Assembly: GCA_016720905.1 (NCBI GenBank)
Contig: JADKJT010000007.1
Location: 124,001-188,000, forward strand
DNA from: Gemmatimonadaceae bacterium
GTDB taxonomy: Bacteria; Gemmatimonadota; Gemmatimonadetes; Gemmatimonadales; Gemmatimonadaceae
DNA: 64,000 bases
Direction: 5' to 3'
Below, in pieces: positions 26,071-34,453 of this stretch. The position numbers were made by a program, and so were the translations under genes. The notes below the pieces were generated by a model, which saw only the letters and a list, made by a program, of their open reading frames with translations, had not been told where the DNA came from and made no database searches. Positions within the stretch are counted from its first letter, which is position 1, and each line of letters starts with the position of its first letter.

Positions 26071-26609
26071 TACTTGCCTCCCGCCTTGCCGGCCTTACGC
26101 CGGACGACTTCGCCCTGATACTTGACGCCCTTGCCCTTGTACGGCTCGGGCTTGCGCAGACTGCGAATCTCCGCGGCGACCTGACCCACCAACTCCTTGC
26201 TCATCCCGTCAATCACGACCGTGGTCGGATTGGGCGCGCTGATCTTCACGCCAGCCGGTGTCTTGTACTCGATCTGGTGCGAGAAGCCCAGCGACAACAA
26301 CGCGCCGTACGGCTTCATCTCGGCCTTGTAGCCGACACCCATGATTTCGAGCGTCTTCTGGAACCCCTTGGTGACACCCTCCACCATGTTGGCCACCAGT
26401 GTCCGCGTCAAACCATGCAGCGCCTTGTGACGCTCGTCATCCGACGGCCGCGTCACCACGATCTCTGCGCCTTCCTGCGCGACCTTGATGTCAACCGGCA
26501 GCGTGCGGGACAGCTCGCCCTTCGGTCCGTTGATCTTGATCGTGTTCCCACTCATCGCGACGGTGACACCCGCCGGCATCGGAATCGGCCGCTTGCCAAT
26601 ACGTGACAT
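26070..26609 (-). CDS. rplF: 50S ribosomal protein L6
   Basis: 179 residues. It begins MSRIGKRPIPMPAGV and contains the L6 signature PEPYKGKGVKYQGEVVRRKAG near the C-terminus. It binds 23S rRNA helix 97 close to the sarcin-ricin loop. Standard length and position between rpsH and rplR. Confidence 0.98.
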   Translation of the reverse strand: MSRIGKRPIPMPAGVTVAMSGNTIKINGPKGELSRTLPVDIKVAQEGAEIVVTRPSDDERHKALHGLTRTLVANMVEGVTKGFQKTLEIMGVGYKAEMKPYGALLSLGFSHQIEYKTPAGVKISAPNPTTVVIDGMSKELVGQVAAEIRSLRKPEPYKGKGVKYQGEVVRRKAGKAGGK

Positions 26610-26618
26610 GGGGGCCCC

Positions 26619-27020
26619 TTACCAGATGAGGGCGAGCAACTCGCCCCCGGTGTTGGTGGCACGAGCCGTGCGGCCCGACATCAGACCCTTGGACGTGCTC
26701 AGAATGGCCATGCCCAGACCATTGCGCACCCGCGGGATCTCGGCCACGCCGACGTACTTCCGCAGACCCGGCGTCGAAATGCGCTTCGCTTCACGGATGA
26801 CCGACTGGCCGCCGTGCGCGTACTTGAGGATGACGCGCAGGACGTGCTTGCCGTCTTCGAGTTCGACCGTGCGATAATCCTGAATGAAGCTGCTCTCCTT
26901 CAGGATACGCGCGATTTCGATCTTGATCTTCGAGACCGGCATGTCGACGCGGCGGTGCTTGGAGGCACACGCGTTGCGGATCCGCGTCAGCATGTCGGCA
27001 ATAGGGTCGTTGAGACTCAT
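26619..27020 (-). CDS. rpsH: 30S ribosomal protein S8
   Basis: 133 residues. It starts MSLNDPIADMLTRIRNA and ends with the S8 signature STSKGLMSGRTARATNTGGE. It binds the central domain of 16S rRNA. In E. coli S8 is the repressor of the spc operon. The gene is separated from rpsN by 96 bp that contain a heptamer array, unlike the tight spacing elsewhere in the operon. Confidence 0.97.
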   Translation of the reverse strand: MSLNDPIADMLTRIRNACASKHRRVDMPVSKIKIEIARILKESSFIQDYRTVELEDGKHVLRVILKYAHGGQSVIREAKRISTPGLRKYVGVAEIPRVRNGLGMAILSTSKGLMSGRTARATNTGGELLALIW

Positions 27021-27077
27021 GCTCTCTAAGTGCTCCTATGGTATCTGCTCAGGGCAGACCTGTAGGAAGTGAAAAGG

Positions 27078-27118
27078 GAGTACAGGTACTGAGTACCTGG
27101 TACTTGGTACTTGGTCCT
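27078..27118. repeat. Heptamer repeat array, family B, inside the spc operon
   Basis: Units GAGTACA, GGTACT (6 bp), GAGTACC, TGGTACT, TGGTACT and TGGTCCT lie directly against the rpsN stop codon and upstream of rpsH. It is one of four family-B arrays in the window. Confidence 0.85.
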
Positions 27119-27422
27119 ACCAGCTCGCCTTGCGCACGCCCGGAATGAACCCGTTCAGCGCCATGTCGCGCAATGCGATTCTGCTCAGCCCGAAATGCCG
27201 CAGGAACCCACGGGGACGGCCGCTCATGTTGCAGCGGTTGCGCACCCGGGTCGCGGACGAATCGCGCGGCAACCGGCGCAGCGCGTTCCCCGCTTCCAGC
27301 TTCTCTTCCTGCGTGCTCTTCGGATTGTTGATAATGGCCTTCAGCGCCGCGCGCTTCGGTGCATGTCGCTGCACCAACACCTTGCGCTGCGCGTTGCGGG
27401 CCAGCTTGCTCGTCTTCGCCAT
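27117..27422 (-). CDS. rpsN: 30S ribosomal protein S14 (zinc-free type)
   Basis: 101 residues, the longer C-minus form without the CxxC...CxxC zinc ribbon. It starts MAKTSKLARNAQRKVLVQRH and carries RVRNRCNMSGRPRGFLRHFGLSR and the C-terminal NGFIPGVRKASW. Position between rplE and rpsH is standard. The heptamer array starts right at its stop. Confidence 0.97.
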   Translation of the reverse strand: MAKTSKLARNAQRKVLVQRHAPKRAALKAIINNPKSTQEEKLEAGNALRRLPRDSSATRVRNRCNMSGRPRGFLRHFGLSRIALRDMALNGFIPGVRKASW

Positions 27423-27443
27423 GTCGTATACCGGAGTCTGAGG

Positions 27444-28235
27444 TCAGGCAGCAGCAGCGGGCTGGGACACCTTGGGTGTCACCGGCTTGTCATCACCACG
27501 GAACGGCATGCCCAGCTGATGCAGCAACGCAAACGCGTGCGCATCCTTGGTGGCCGTCGTCACGAACGTGATGTCCATGCCGTGGATCGCCTCGACCATG
27601 TCGTAATTGATCTCGGGGAAAATCATCTGTTCTTTGACGCCCAGCGTGTAGTTGCCGCGACCGTCAAACGACTTCGTGCCGAGGCCGCGGAAGTCGCGGA
27701 TACGCGGGCACGCCACCGTCACGAACCGATCGAAGAACTCCCACATCTTGTTGCCGCGCAACGTCACCGACGCGCCGATCTCCTGGCCTTCACGCAACCC
27801 GAAGTTCGAGATGGCCTTCTTCGCCTTGCGACGCACCGGCTTCTGCCCGGTGATCAACGCCAGCTCCTCGACCACCACATCCAGCAACTTCGGCTGCTTG
27901 GCCGCTTCGCCAACACCGCAATTCAGCACGATCTTCTCGAGCGTGGGAATCTCGTGGCCGTTGTCAAAGCTGAACTGCTTCGCCAGAATCGCCCGCACCG
28001 ACTGCTCGTAGTGCGCCTTCAGGCGCGGCGACGCGATCGCGAGACCTTCACCGGCGTGCGTCCGCTTGGTGAAATCCTGCGCCTGACGCGGCTGGCTGGC
28101 CTTGGAGCTCTTCGAGCTCTTGCCACCCTTCGCGCCAGCGCCACCCTTCGCGCCCGCGCCACCCTTCGCGCCCTTCGACGTCGCATCCTTCTTGCCGCCA
28201 GCCTTGCCGCCGGCCTTGTTGTCCTTGCTTGCCAT
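27444..28235 (-). CDS. rplE: 50S ribosomal protein L5 with a Lys/Gly/Ala-rich N-terminal extension
   Basis: 263 residues; L5 is normally about 180. The conserved protein begins near residue 68 (SPRLKAHYEQSVRAILAKQF) and shows KIVLNCGVGEA, LITGQKPVRRKAKKAISNF and FDGRGNYTLGVKEQMIFPEI. Residues 1-65 are low complexity (GAKGGAGAKGGAGAKGGKSS). A tail of about 12 residues follows the core. It binds 5S rRNA and contacts P-site tRNA. Only 17 bp separate it from rplX. Confidence 0.95.
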   Translation of the reverse strand: MASKDNKAGGKAGGKKDATSKGAKGGAGAKGGAGAKGGKSSKSSKASQPRQAQDFTKRTHAGEGLAIASPRLKAHYEQSVRAILAKQFSFDNGHEIPTLEKIVLNCGVGEAAKQPKLLDVVVEELALITGQKPVRRKAKKAISNFGLREGQEIGASVTLRGNKMWEFFDRFVTVACPRIRDFRGLGTKSFDGRGNYTLGVKEQMIFPEINYDMVEAIHGMDITFVTTATKDAHAFALLHQLGMPFRGDDKPVTPKVSQPAAAA

Positions 28236-28252
28236 TGTCGTAGCTCCGGGGC

Positions 28253-28657
28253 TTAGCGAACGCGGGAAATAACTTCACCGCTCTTCACGCCAACCCGCTC
28301 CTTGGTCCCGTCAGCATCGATGCGCGTCTTCACGCGCGTCGGCTTGCCGGACTTGGAGTCGATCAGCATGACGTTCGACGCATGGAACGGCGCGGCCATC
28401 TCGATGATGCCGCTCGTTTCTTCCGGTCGACGCGCCTTGCGGTGCTTCTTCACGATGTTGACGCCGTCCACCTTCACCCGGCCCGTCTTGGGGTACACCA
28501 TGAGGACCTTGCCCTCTTTCCCCTTGTCGTCGCCGCGCATCACGCGCACGGTATCACCCTTCGTCACATGGATCACTTCGCGCGAGGCCTTCAGCGCATG
28601 CCGCCCCGCGCCCAGCCGCTGCCCGCGATCCGTCTTGTAGTACACGTTCTTCCGCAT
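28253..28657 (-). CDS. rplX: 50S ribosomal protein L24
   Basis: 134 residues. The KOW motif is at about 31-57 (HVTKGDTVRVMRGDDKGKEG), followed by GRVKVDGVNIVKKHRKARR and EMAAPFHASNVML. It starts large-subunit assembly on 23S rRNA. About 28 residues precede the KOW motif, more than the usual few. It starts one base after the rplN stop. Confidence 0.96.
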   Translation of the reverse strand: MRKNVYYKTDRGQRLGAGRHALKASREVIHVTKGDTVRVMRGDDKGKEGKVLMVYPKTGRVKVDGVNIVKKHRKARRPEETSGIIEMAAPFHASNVMLIDSKSGKPTRVKTRIDADGTKERVGVKSGEVISRVR

Positions 28658-28658
28658 C

Positions 28659-29027
28659 TCAGAGCACCTCGGGCGCCAGCGAAACGATCTTCATGTAACG
28701 CTTCTCGCGGAGCTCGCGCGCCACGGGACCGAAGATACGCGTCGCCTTGGGTTCGCCCTTGTCGTCAATGATCACGACGGCGTTCTCGTCGAAGCGGATA
28801 TAGCTGCCGTCCTTGCGTCGCGTTTCCTTCACCGTGCGCACCACCACGGCCTTCGCGACTTCGGACTTCTTCACGGTGCCGTTCGGCAGGGCGTCCTTCA
28901 CCGCCACGACGACCTTATCTCCCAGGCCGGCATACCGGCGGCGCGTGCCGCCCAACACACGGATCACCAGGGCGCGCTTGGCACCACTGTTGTCCGCAAC
29001 CTTCACGATGGATTCTTGCTGGATCAT
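28659..29027 (-). CDS. rplN: 50S ribosomal protein L14
   Basis: 122 residues of standard length. It starts MIQQESIVKVADNSGAKRAL and contains RYAGLGDKVVVAVKDALP and the C-terminal GPVARELREKRYMKIVSLAPEVL. It sits at the subunit interface. It is the first gene of the classical spc operon, here 12 bp after rpsQ with no promoter gap. Confidence 0.98.
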   Translation of the reverse strand: MIQQESIVKVADNSGAKRALVIRVLGGTRRRYAGLGDKVVVAVKDALPNGTVKKSEVAKAVVVRTVKETRRKDGSYIRFDENAVVIIDDKGEPKATRIFGPVARELREKRYMKIVSLAPEVL

Positions 29028-29039
29028 GGTTCGGGTTCC

Positions 29040-29357
29040 TTAGCGCGCGCGCTCAACGATCTCGACCACGCGCCACCGCTTGTCCTTTGACAGCGGCCGG
29101 GTCTCCATGATGCGCACGGTGTCGCCCACTTTCGCCGAGTTCTCCTCGTCGTGCGCTTTCAGGCGACGCGTCCGCGTCACCATCTTCCCATACTGCGGAT
29201 GCGGCATGCGCCGGTCGATGCGCACTACCACCGTCTTCTCCATCTTGTCGCTCACCACCAGCCCGATGCGCAATTTCCGCGCGGTGCGGTCGAGAGCGGC
29301 GCTGGGCGCTGTGGCGCCATTCTGCGAGGCGCCCGTCGCGTTCTGTATGTCTGCCAT
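29040..29357 (-). CDS. rpsQ: 30S ribosomal protein S17
   Basis: 105 residues. The core RKLRIGLVVSDKMEKTVVVR (about 25-45), HPQYGKMVTRTRRLKAHDEEN and GDTVRIMETRPLSKDKRWRV match S17. About 22 extra residues precede it (usual length near 85). It binds the 5' domain of 16S rRNA. Confidence 0.97.
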   Translation of the reverse strand: MADIQNATGASQNGATAPSAALDRTARKLRIGLVVSDKMEKTVVVRIDRRMPHPQYGKMVTRTRRLKAHDEENSAKVGDTVRIMETRPLSKDKRWRVVEIVERAR

Positions 29358-29376
29358 GATTGACTCGGTCCTCCGG

Positions 29377-29676
29377 TTAGCGGCCGCTGGCCTTAGGGGC
29401 CTTCTTCGCTGCCGCCTTCTTGGCGGCCGCCTTCTTCACTGGCGCCTTCGCGGCCGCCTTCGGGGCAACCGCGACCGTGTGCGTGATCCCCAACGCCCGT
29501 TCGCGACGCACCGTCTGCAACCGCGCGATGTCCTTGCGGATGCTCCGCAGGCGCAACGGCTCCTCCAACGCTTCCGACGCACTGCGGAACTTGAGGCGGA
29601 AACGCTCCTCCTCGAACTCCGCGATGCGCGCCGTCAACTCACTGTCATCGAGACTGCGGATCTCTTCAGCCTTCAT
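29377..29676 (-). CDS. rpmC: 50S ribosomal protein L29 with Ala/Lys-rich C-terminal tail
   Basis: 99 residues against a usual 65. The family part is residues 1-68 (MKAEEIRSLDDSELTARIAE, RFRLKFRSASEALEEP, RSIRKDIARLQTVRRE). The tail repeats AAAKKAAAKKAPK and is strongly basic. It lies near the nascent-chain exit tunnel. The start overlaps the rplP end by 11 bp. Confidence 0.95.
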   Translation of the reverse strand: MKAEEIRSLDDSELTARIAEFEEERFRLKFRSASEALEEPLRLRSIRKDIARLQTVRRERALGITHTVAVAPKAAAKAPVKKAAAKKAAAKKAPKASGR

Positions 29677-30094
29677 GGGTCACCGCCTCCTCGCGCGCGA
29701 CGAACTTGGTCTTCACACCCAACTTGGCGGCCGCCAGTCCCATCGCCTTCTCGGCGAGTTCCCGCGACACCCCCTCGATCTCGAACATCACCCGACCCGG
29801 CTTCACCACCGCCACCCACATCTCGGGCGATCCCTTGCCCTTACCCATGCGCGTTTCGGCCGGCTTCTTCGTGATCGGCTTATCCGGGAACACCCGGATC
29901 CACACCTTGCCGCCACGCTTGATGTGACGCGTCATCGCGACACGGCACGCTTCGATCTGACGGCTCGTGACCCAGCCCGGCTCCAGCGCCTGCAGCCCGT
30001 AGGTCCCGAAGGACAGTTCGGCGCCACGGTACGCGAGCCCGGTCATGCGGCCCTTGAACATCTTGCGGAATTTGACCCGCTTCGGACTCAGCAT
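29666..30094 (-). CDS. rplP: 50S ribosomal protein L16
   Basis: 142 residues, standard. It starts MLSPKRVKFRKMFKGRMTGL and contains RQIEACRVAMTRHIKRGGKVWIR, FPDKPITKKPAETRMGKGKG and PGRVMFEIEGV. It binds near the A-site tRNA elbow in 23S rRNA. It overlaps rpmC by 11 bp. Confidence 0.98.
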   Translation of the reverse strand: MLSPKRVKFRKMFKGRMTGLAYRGAELSFGTYGLQALEPGWVTSRQIEACRVAMTRHIKRGGKVWIRVFPDKPITKKPAETRMGKGKGSPEMWVAVVKPGRVMFEIEGVSRELAEKAMGLAAAKLGVKTKFVAREEAVTHEG

Positions 30095-30106
30095 CGTTCA
30101 GTCTCC

Positions 30107-30766
30107 TCAGGCGCCGGTCGAGTAGGTCTTGCCACGACGGTCTTCCACGATCTCGCCCTTGAAGATCCACACCTTCACACCAATGGTGCCGTACGTGGTC
30201 TTCGCCGTGCTGGTGGCGTAATCGATGTCCGCGCGCAACGTGTGCAGGGGCACACGACCCTCATGGTAGCCTTCCACGCGCGCGATTTCCGCGCCGCCCA
30301 GACGACCACCCGCCTTCACTTTGATCCCCAGCGCGCCCATGCGCATCGCACTCTGCACCGCGCGCTTCATCGCGCGACGGAACGAGATACGCTGCGACAG
30401 CTGCGCGGCAATGTTGTCCGCCACCAGCTGCGCCTCCACCTCGGGACGCTTGATCTCTTCCACGTTGATGCCGACTTCCTTCCCCGTCAGCTGCGCCAAC
30501 TCGTCACGCAACTTGTCGACTTCCGCGCCCTTCTTGCCGATGACCACGCCCGGACGACCCGTGTGGACCGTCACCACCACCTTGCCCGGCTTGCGCTCGA
30601 TGCGCACGTCGGAAATGGCCGCGTTCTCCAGACGCGCCTTCAGATACTTCCGCAGCAGCGCGTCTTCCTTCAACAGCGCCGGCATGTCCTTCTTCGCGTA
30701 CCAGGTTGACCGCCAGTTCTTCGAAATCCCGAGGCGGAACCCGATCGGATTGGTTTTCTGTCCCAT
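30107..30766 (-). CDS. rpsC: 30S ribosomal protein S3
   Basis: 219 residues. It starts MGQKTNPIGFRLGISKNWRS. The KH domain lies at about 40-110 (RPGVVIGKKGAEVDKLRDEL), and the second domain includes RRAMKRAVQSAMRMGALGIKV, SGRLGG-like GGRLGGAEIAR and GVKVWIFKGE. It forms the mRNA entry channel with S4 and S5. The start overlaps the rplV stop by one base. Confidence 0.98.
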   Translation of the reverse strand: MGQKTNPIGFRLGISKNWRSTWYAKKDMPALLKEDALLRKYLKARLENAAISDVRIERKPGKVVVTVHTGRPGVVIGKKGAEVDKLRDELAQLTGKEVGINVEEIKRPEVEAQLVADNIAAQLSQRISFRRAMKRAVQSAMRMGALGIKVKAGGRLGGAEIARVEGYHEGRVPLHTLRADIDYATSTAKTTYGTIGVKVWIFKGEIVEDRRGKTYSTGA

Positions 30767-31143
30767 TAGCGCACCGCCTCCGCCACGATGATCTCCACAT
30801 GACTCGTCCGCTTCACCACGGGCGTCGCGCGGCCCATCGCCGCCGGCATCCAGCGCTTCAGCTTCGGGCCTTCGTTGACAATGGCCTTCGTGATCACCAA
30901 CGCGTCTTCATCCACCGACGTGTTGGCCGCACGGGCCGCCTGCTGCACGTTCGCCACCGCGCTCAACAGCGTCTTCTCGATCTGCTCCGCCGCGTGCTTC
31001 TTGGAAAACTTGAGCAACGCCAGCGCGTCGTTCACCCGCTGCCCGCGGATCTGGTCGATCACCAGCCGCATCTTGTACGGCGACTGCCGCGTCGTGCGCT
31101 GGATGGCCCGCGCTTCGATGCCCGTCTTCAGAACTTTGGCCAT
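30766..31143 (-). CDS. rplV: 50S ribosomal protein L22
   Basis: 125 residues. KMRLVIDQIRGQRVNDALALL is the typical N-terminal helix. The C-terminal loop region ends with GRATPVVKRTSHVEIIVAEAV. The extended loop lines the exit tunnel. It follows rpsS by 3 bp. Confidence 0.97.
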   Translation of the reverse strand: MAKVLKTGIEARAIQRTTRQSPYKMRLVIDQIRGQRVNDALALLKFSKKHAAEQIEKTLLSAVANVQQAARAANTSVDEDALVITKAIVNEGPKLKRWMPAAMGRATPVVKRTSHVEIIVAEAVR

Positions 31144-31146
31144 CGG

Positions 31147-31452
31147 TTACTTGCCTCCCTTCGGCACGCCGGTCGCCTTCTTGTCGGCCGCCTTGTTCCC
31201 CGCGTGACCGCGGAAGAGACGCGTCGGCGAGAATTCGCCGAGCTTGTGGCCCACCATGTTTTCCGTCACGTACACCGGAACGAACTTGTTCCCGTTGTGC
31301 ACCGCGAACGTGTGCCCCACGAATTCCGGCAGAATCGTGCTGGCGCGTGACCAGGTCTTCACGACCTTCTTCTCGCTACGAGCATTCATCCCGAGGACTT
31401 TCGCCTCGAGGCGCTCAGCAACGAATGGACCCTTCTTGATACTTCTCGACAT
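31147..31452 (-). CDS. rpsS: 30S ribosomal protein S19
   Basis: 101 residues. It starts MSRSIKKGPFVAERL and carries the signature VGHTFAVHNGNKFVPVYVTENMVGHKLGEF. A short basic C-terminal tail (AADKKATGVPKGGK) extends it slightly beyond the usual 92 residues. It is located in the small-subunit head. Confidence 0.98.
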   Translation of the reverse strand: MSRSIKKGPFVAERLEAKVLGMNARSEKKVVKTWSRASTILPEFVGHTFAVHNGNKFVPVYVTENMVGHKLGEFSPTRLFRGHAGNKAADKKATGVPKGGK

Positions 31453-31478
31453 GTCGGTTCTCTGGCTTGGCTAGCGGA

Positions 31479-32309
31479 TCACTGTGTGGCTTTGCCGCGC
31501 TTGCGGCCGCGCACGATCAGACGCGTCGACGACTTCTTCTTGTTGCGCGTCTTCACTCCCTCGGGCTTGCCCCACGGGCTGACCACGTTCCGACCACCGC
31601 GCGTCCGACCACCATGCGGGTGATCGACGGGGTTCATGACTTCACCGCGCACCTTCGGACGCTTGCCCAGCCAGCGGCTCTTGCCCGCCTTGCCGTGCGA
31701 CTGCAACTCGTGCTCCGAGTTGCCGACTTCGCCGATCGTCGCCACGCAGTTGCCGTGCACCAGGCGCATTTCCGTGCTCGCCAGCTTCAGCGTCACGTAC
31801 TCGCCTTCCTTCGCCACGACCTGCGCGAACGTGCCCGCCGAGCGCGCCATCTGGCCGCCCTTGCCGATCTTCAGTTCGATGTTGTGCACCGACGTGCCCA
31901 GCGGCACATCCTTCAACGGCATCGCATTGCCCGTGCGCACATCCGACCCCGGACCCGACACCACCGAATCCCCCTGCTTGAGCCCCTTCGGATGCAGGAT
32001 GTAGCGCTTCTCGCCGTCCGCGTACTCCACCAGCGCAATACGCGCCGAGCGGTTCGGATCGTACTCGATCTCGCGCACCACGGCCGGCATGCCGTCCTTG
32101 TTGCGCTTGAAATCGATGAGACGGTACTGCCGCTTGTGTCCACCACCGATGCGACGCATCGAGATGTGGCCGTGGTTGTCGCGGCCACCCGACTTCTTGA
32201 TGGGCTCGACCAGCGACTTCTCAGGCGTCGAACGCGTGATCTCGGCGAAATCCGATACCGAGCGGAAACGCGACCCCTTGCTGACCGGCTTGAACTGACG
32301 AATTCCCAT
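31479..32309 (-). CDS. rplB: 50S ribosomal protein L2
   Basis: 276 residues, standard. RNNHGHISMRRIGGGHKR-type text appears as GRDNHGHISMRRIGGGHKRQ. The peptidyl-transferase-proximal segment is KVRGEVMNPVDHPHGGRTRG, with the conserved His. It closes with KKKSSTRLIVRGRK. It is one of the most conserved large-subunit proteins. Only 5 bp separate it from rplW. Confidence 0.98.
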   Translation of the reverse strand: MGIRQFKPVSKGSRFRSVSDFAEITRSTPEKSLVEPIKKSGGRDNHGHISMRRIGGGHKRQYRLIDFKRNKDGMPAVVREIEYDPNRSARIALVEYADGEKRYILHPKGLKQGDSVVSGPGSDVRTGNAMPLKDVPLGTSVHNIELKIGKGGQMARSAGTFAQVVAKEGEYVTLKLASTEMRLVHGNCVATIGEVGNSEHELQSHGKAGKSRWLGKRPKVRGEVMNPVDHPHGGRTRGGRNVVSPWGKPEGVKTRNKKKSSTRLIVRGRKRGKATQ

Positions 32310-32314
32310 GCGAA

Positions 32315-32602
32315 TCAGCCCTCGAAGATGGCAATGGTGTCGCCGTCACGCAGCTTCACAATCGCCTTCTTGGTGTGGGGACGACGGCCGACGGACTGGC
32401 CGACCTTGCGCGACTTGCCGCGCGCATTGGACGTCCAGACGCCCGTCACCTTCACGCCAAACAGGCGTTCGATGGCGTCCTTGATGGTGTATTTCGTGGC
32501 GTCAGGCGCCACTTCGAATGTGTACTCGCCCCGCTCCTGGTAGGCGGCCGAGCTGCGCTCCGTGATAATCGGGCGCATGATCGTGCGATACAGTGTCGAC
32601 AT
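32315..32602 (-). CDS. rplW: 50S ribosomal protein L23
   Basis: 95 residues. It starts MSTLYRTIMRPIITERSSAA and contains YTFEVAPDATKYTIKDAIER and VGRRPHTKKAIVKLRDGDTI. It sits at the tunnel exit and docks trigger factor and SRP. It follows rplD by 3 bp. Confidence 0.97.
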   Translation of the reverse strand: MSTLYRTIMRPIITERSSAAYQERGEYTFEVAPDATKYTIKDAIERLFGVKVTGVWTSNARGKSRKVGQSVGRRPHTKKAIVKLRDGDTIAIFEG

Positions 32603-32605
32603 CGC

Positions 32606-33247
32606 TTAGCTCTCCGCCGAAGGCTGGGTCAGCGCCGACGACTCGATCACGACGACATCCGACCAGAGGATGTGATACGTGCTCGCATCGCTGAACGGCA
32701 TCACATGGGCATGTTCGAGGTTGCGCGCGCTCAGGTACACGTTCGGCTTCACGCCGTCGGTGAGCAGCAGCACCTTCTTGTCCGACACGCCAAGCTTCGC
32801 GAACAACGCGATCATGCTCTTGGTCTTCGGCGCGCTGTAGTCCAGCGCGTCGATCAGCAGCACCGCGTTCTCACGGGCGCGGGCATTGAACGCGCTCTTG
32901 CGCGCCAGGGCCCGCACCTGCTTGGGCACGATCTGCGTATACGAACGCGGGATCGGACCGAACACCGTACCACCGCCCGGCCAGTTGGGCGCGCGAATGG
33001 AACCCTGTCGCGCGCGACCCGTGCCCTTCTGCTTCCAGGGCTTCTGGTTGCCGCCGGTCACTTCGCCGCGCGTCTTGGTCTTGGCCGTGCCCTGACGACG
33101 ATTGGCCAGGAACGCCTTCACCGCCTGATGCATGACCGGCATGTTGACCGTGCCGTCAAACGTCGTCTCGGGCAGGACGCGCATCGCGCCCTTCTTGCCC
33201 TGCGCCGAGTACACCGGCGCCTCGAATGTCGTGGTTTCTTCCGTCAT
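32606..33247 (-). CDS. rplD: 50S ribosomal protein L4
   Basis: 213 residues. The tunnel loop region is TRGEVTGGNQKPWKQKGTGR, followed by ARQGSIRAPNWPGGGTVFGP. The C-terminal domain contains LLLTDGVKPNVYLSARNLEH. In E. coli L4 autoregulates the S10 operon. It follows rplC by 2 bp. Confidence 0.97.
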   Translation of the reverse strand: MTEETTTFEAPVYSAQGKKGAMRVLPETTFDGTVNMPVMHQAVKAFLANRRQGTAKTKTRGEVTGGNQKPWKQKGTGRARQGSIRAPNWPGGGTVFGPIPRSYTQIVPKQVRALARKSAFNARARENAVLLIDALDYSAPKTKSMIALFAKLGVSDKKVLLLTDGVKPNVYLSARNLEHAHVMPFSDASTYHILWSDVVVIESSALTQPSAES

Positions 33248-33249
33248 GA

Positions 33250-33933
33250 TCAGCCCTGCTTGCGCACGAGCACGATGCCGTTGATCGGCCCCGCCACACT
33301 GCCGCGCAGGTAAATGAGGTTGCGTTCCGCGTCCACCTTCTCGATGCGGATGCTGATGACCGTGTGCTTATGGTTGCCGTACTGACCCGGCATCTTCTTG
33401 CCCTTGATGACGCGCGACGGATCCGTACCGGCGCCGATCGATCCGGGCTTGCGATGCTTGGTGTTGCCGTGCGTGTTCGGTCCGCCGTGGAAGCCGTAGC
33501 GCTTCACCACACCCTGGAAGCCACGACCCTTCGACGTGCCGGTCACCTTCACGCGCTCACCCGGCGTGAAAATGTCGACCTTGACCACATCGCCCACCGT
33601 GTACGTCGGCACCTCGGGGTTCTTCCCCGGGGCGTCGTCGAGACGGAAGCTGCGGAGCACGGACGGCGGCGCCTCAAGGCCCGCCTTCTTCGCGTGTCCG
33701 ACTTCGGCCATCGATGCCCGATGTCCGCGCGGTGTGCGCTCACCCTTCTTGTTCTCGCGGGCGACGCGTTGCGCGCCGTATCCGAGCTCCACCGCCGCAA
33801 AGCCGCCATTCGCCACCGTCGTCACCTTCGTGACGGGGTTGGGCGTGGCCTCCACCACGGTGCAGGGCACCTGCTGCCCCTGCTCGTTGAACACCTGGGT
33901 CATGCCCAGTTTCTTGCCGATAATGCCGATCAT
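33250..33933 (-). CDS. rplC: 50S ribosomal protein L3
   Basis: 227 residues. It starts MIGIIGKKLGMTQVFNEQGQ and contains VKVTGTSKGRGFQGVVKRYG, then FHGGPNTHGNTKHRKPGSIG, then KKMPGQYGNHKHT. AGGA lies 6 bases before the ATG. It is one of the two 23S assembly-initiator proteins. A 182-bp gap with structure and repeats separates it from rpsJ, so expression of rplC and its followers may be adjusted there. Confidence 0.98.
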   Translation of the reverse strand: MIGIIGKKLGMTQVFNEQGQQVPCTVVEATPNPVTKVTTVANGGFAAVELGYGAQRVARENKKGERTPRGHRASMAEVGHAKKAGLEAPPSVLRSFRLDDAPGKNPEVPTYTVGDVVKVDIFTPGERVKVTGTSKGRGFQGVVKRYGFHGGPNTHGNTKHRKPGSIGAGTDPSRVIKGKKMPGQYGNHKHTVISIRIEKVDAERNLIYLRGSVAGPINGIVLVRKQG

Positions 33934-34025
33934 GGGGGTCCTGTTATGAAACGAGTCGCAGTGGACAGGTGTCGCACCGTTGGACTGTCGAGCGACTCGC
34001 CGTGTGCGAGGAGCTCGTTGTTTTA

Positions 34026-34106
34026 AGACGGGAGACTGGAGACGGGAGAATGGAGACTGTCTGAATGCAGCGTCTCCCGTCTTCCCTCTTCCGTCTTCCG
34101 TCTTTC
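34026..34106. repeat. Family A heptamer repeats in both orientations, between rpsJ and rplC
   Basis: AGACGGGAGACTGGAGACGG and GAGAATGGAGACTG units on the left face CAGCGTCTCCCGTCTTCC and TTCCGTCTTCCGTC on the right, across about 8 nt (TCTGAATG). The two halves can pair as an imperfect hairpin. The right end stops about 10 bp from the rpsJ stop codon. A second inverted pair (CGAGTCGC 33952-33959, GCGACTCG 33992-33999) lies nearer rplC. Confidence 0.75.
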
Positions 34107-34115
34107 ATCACTTCA

Positions 34116-34424
34116 CTACTCGACCTTGATCTCCACGTCGACTCCCGCCGGCAGATCGAGCTTCGTCAGCGCGTCCACCGTGCCGGCACGGGAATCCAGG
34201 ATGTCGATCAGGCGTTTGTGCGTCTTCAGTTCAAACTGCTCGCGCGACTTCTTGTCCACGTGCGGCGAGCGAAGCACCGTCCACCGCTGCGTCTTCGTCG
34301 GCAACGGAATCGGACCCGACACCTGCGCGCCCGTCTTTTCAGCGGTGCGCACGATATCGGCCGACGCCTGGTCGATCACGGCGTGGTCAAATGCTTTGAG
34401 GCGAATGCGGATGCGGCCAGCCAT
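34116..34424 (-). CDS. rpsJ: 30S ribosomal protein S10
   Basis: 102 residues, standard. IRIRLKAFDHAVIDQASADIV, GPIPLPTKTQRWTVLRSPHVDKKSREQFE and KRLIDI are diagnostic. It belongs to the small-subunit head and also acts as NusE in antitermination. It is separated from tuf by a strong hairpin and from rplC by a repeat element. Confidence 0.98.
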   Translation of the reverse strand: MAGRIRIRLKAFDHAVIDQASADIVRTAEKTGAQVSGPIPLPTKTQRWTVLRSPHVDKKSREQFELKTHKRLIDILDSRAGTVDALTKLDLPAGVDVEIKVE

Positions 34425-34453
34425 CAGGATACTCTCGGTATTAAGGAACTACC

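Noticed and set aside
24489..26606. 705-residue plus-strand open frame
   Set aside because: It is antisense to rplO, rpmD, rpsE, rplR and rplF; its Pro/Arg-rich text is the mirror of the S5 glycine-rich stretch.
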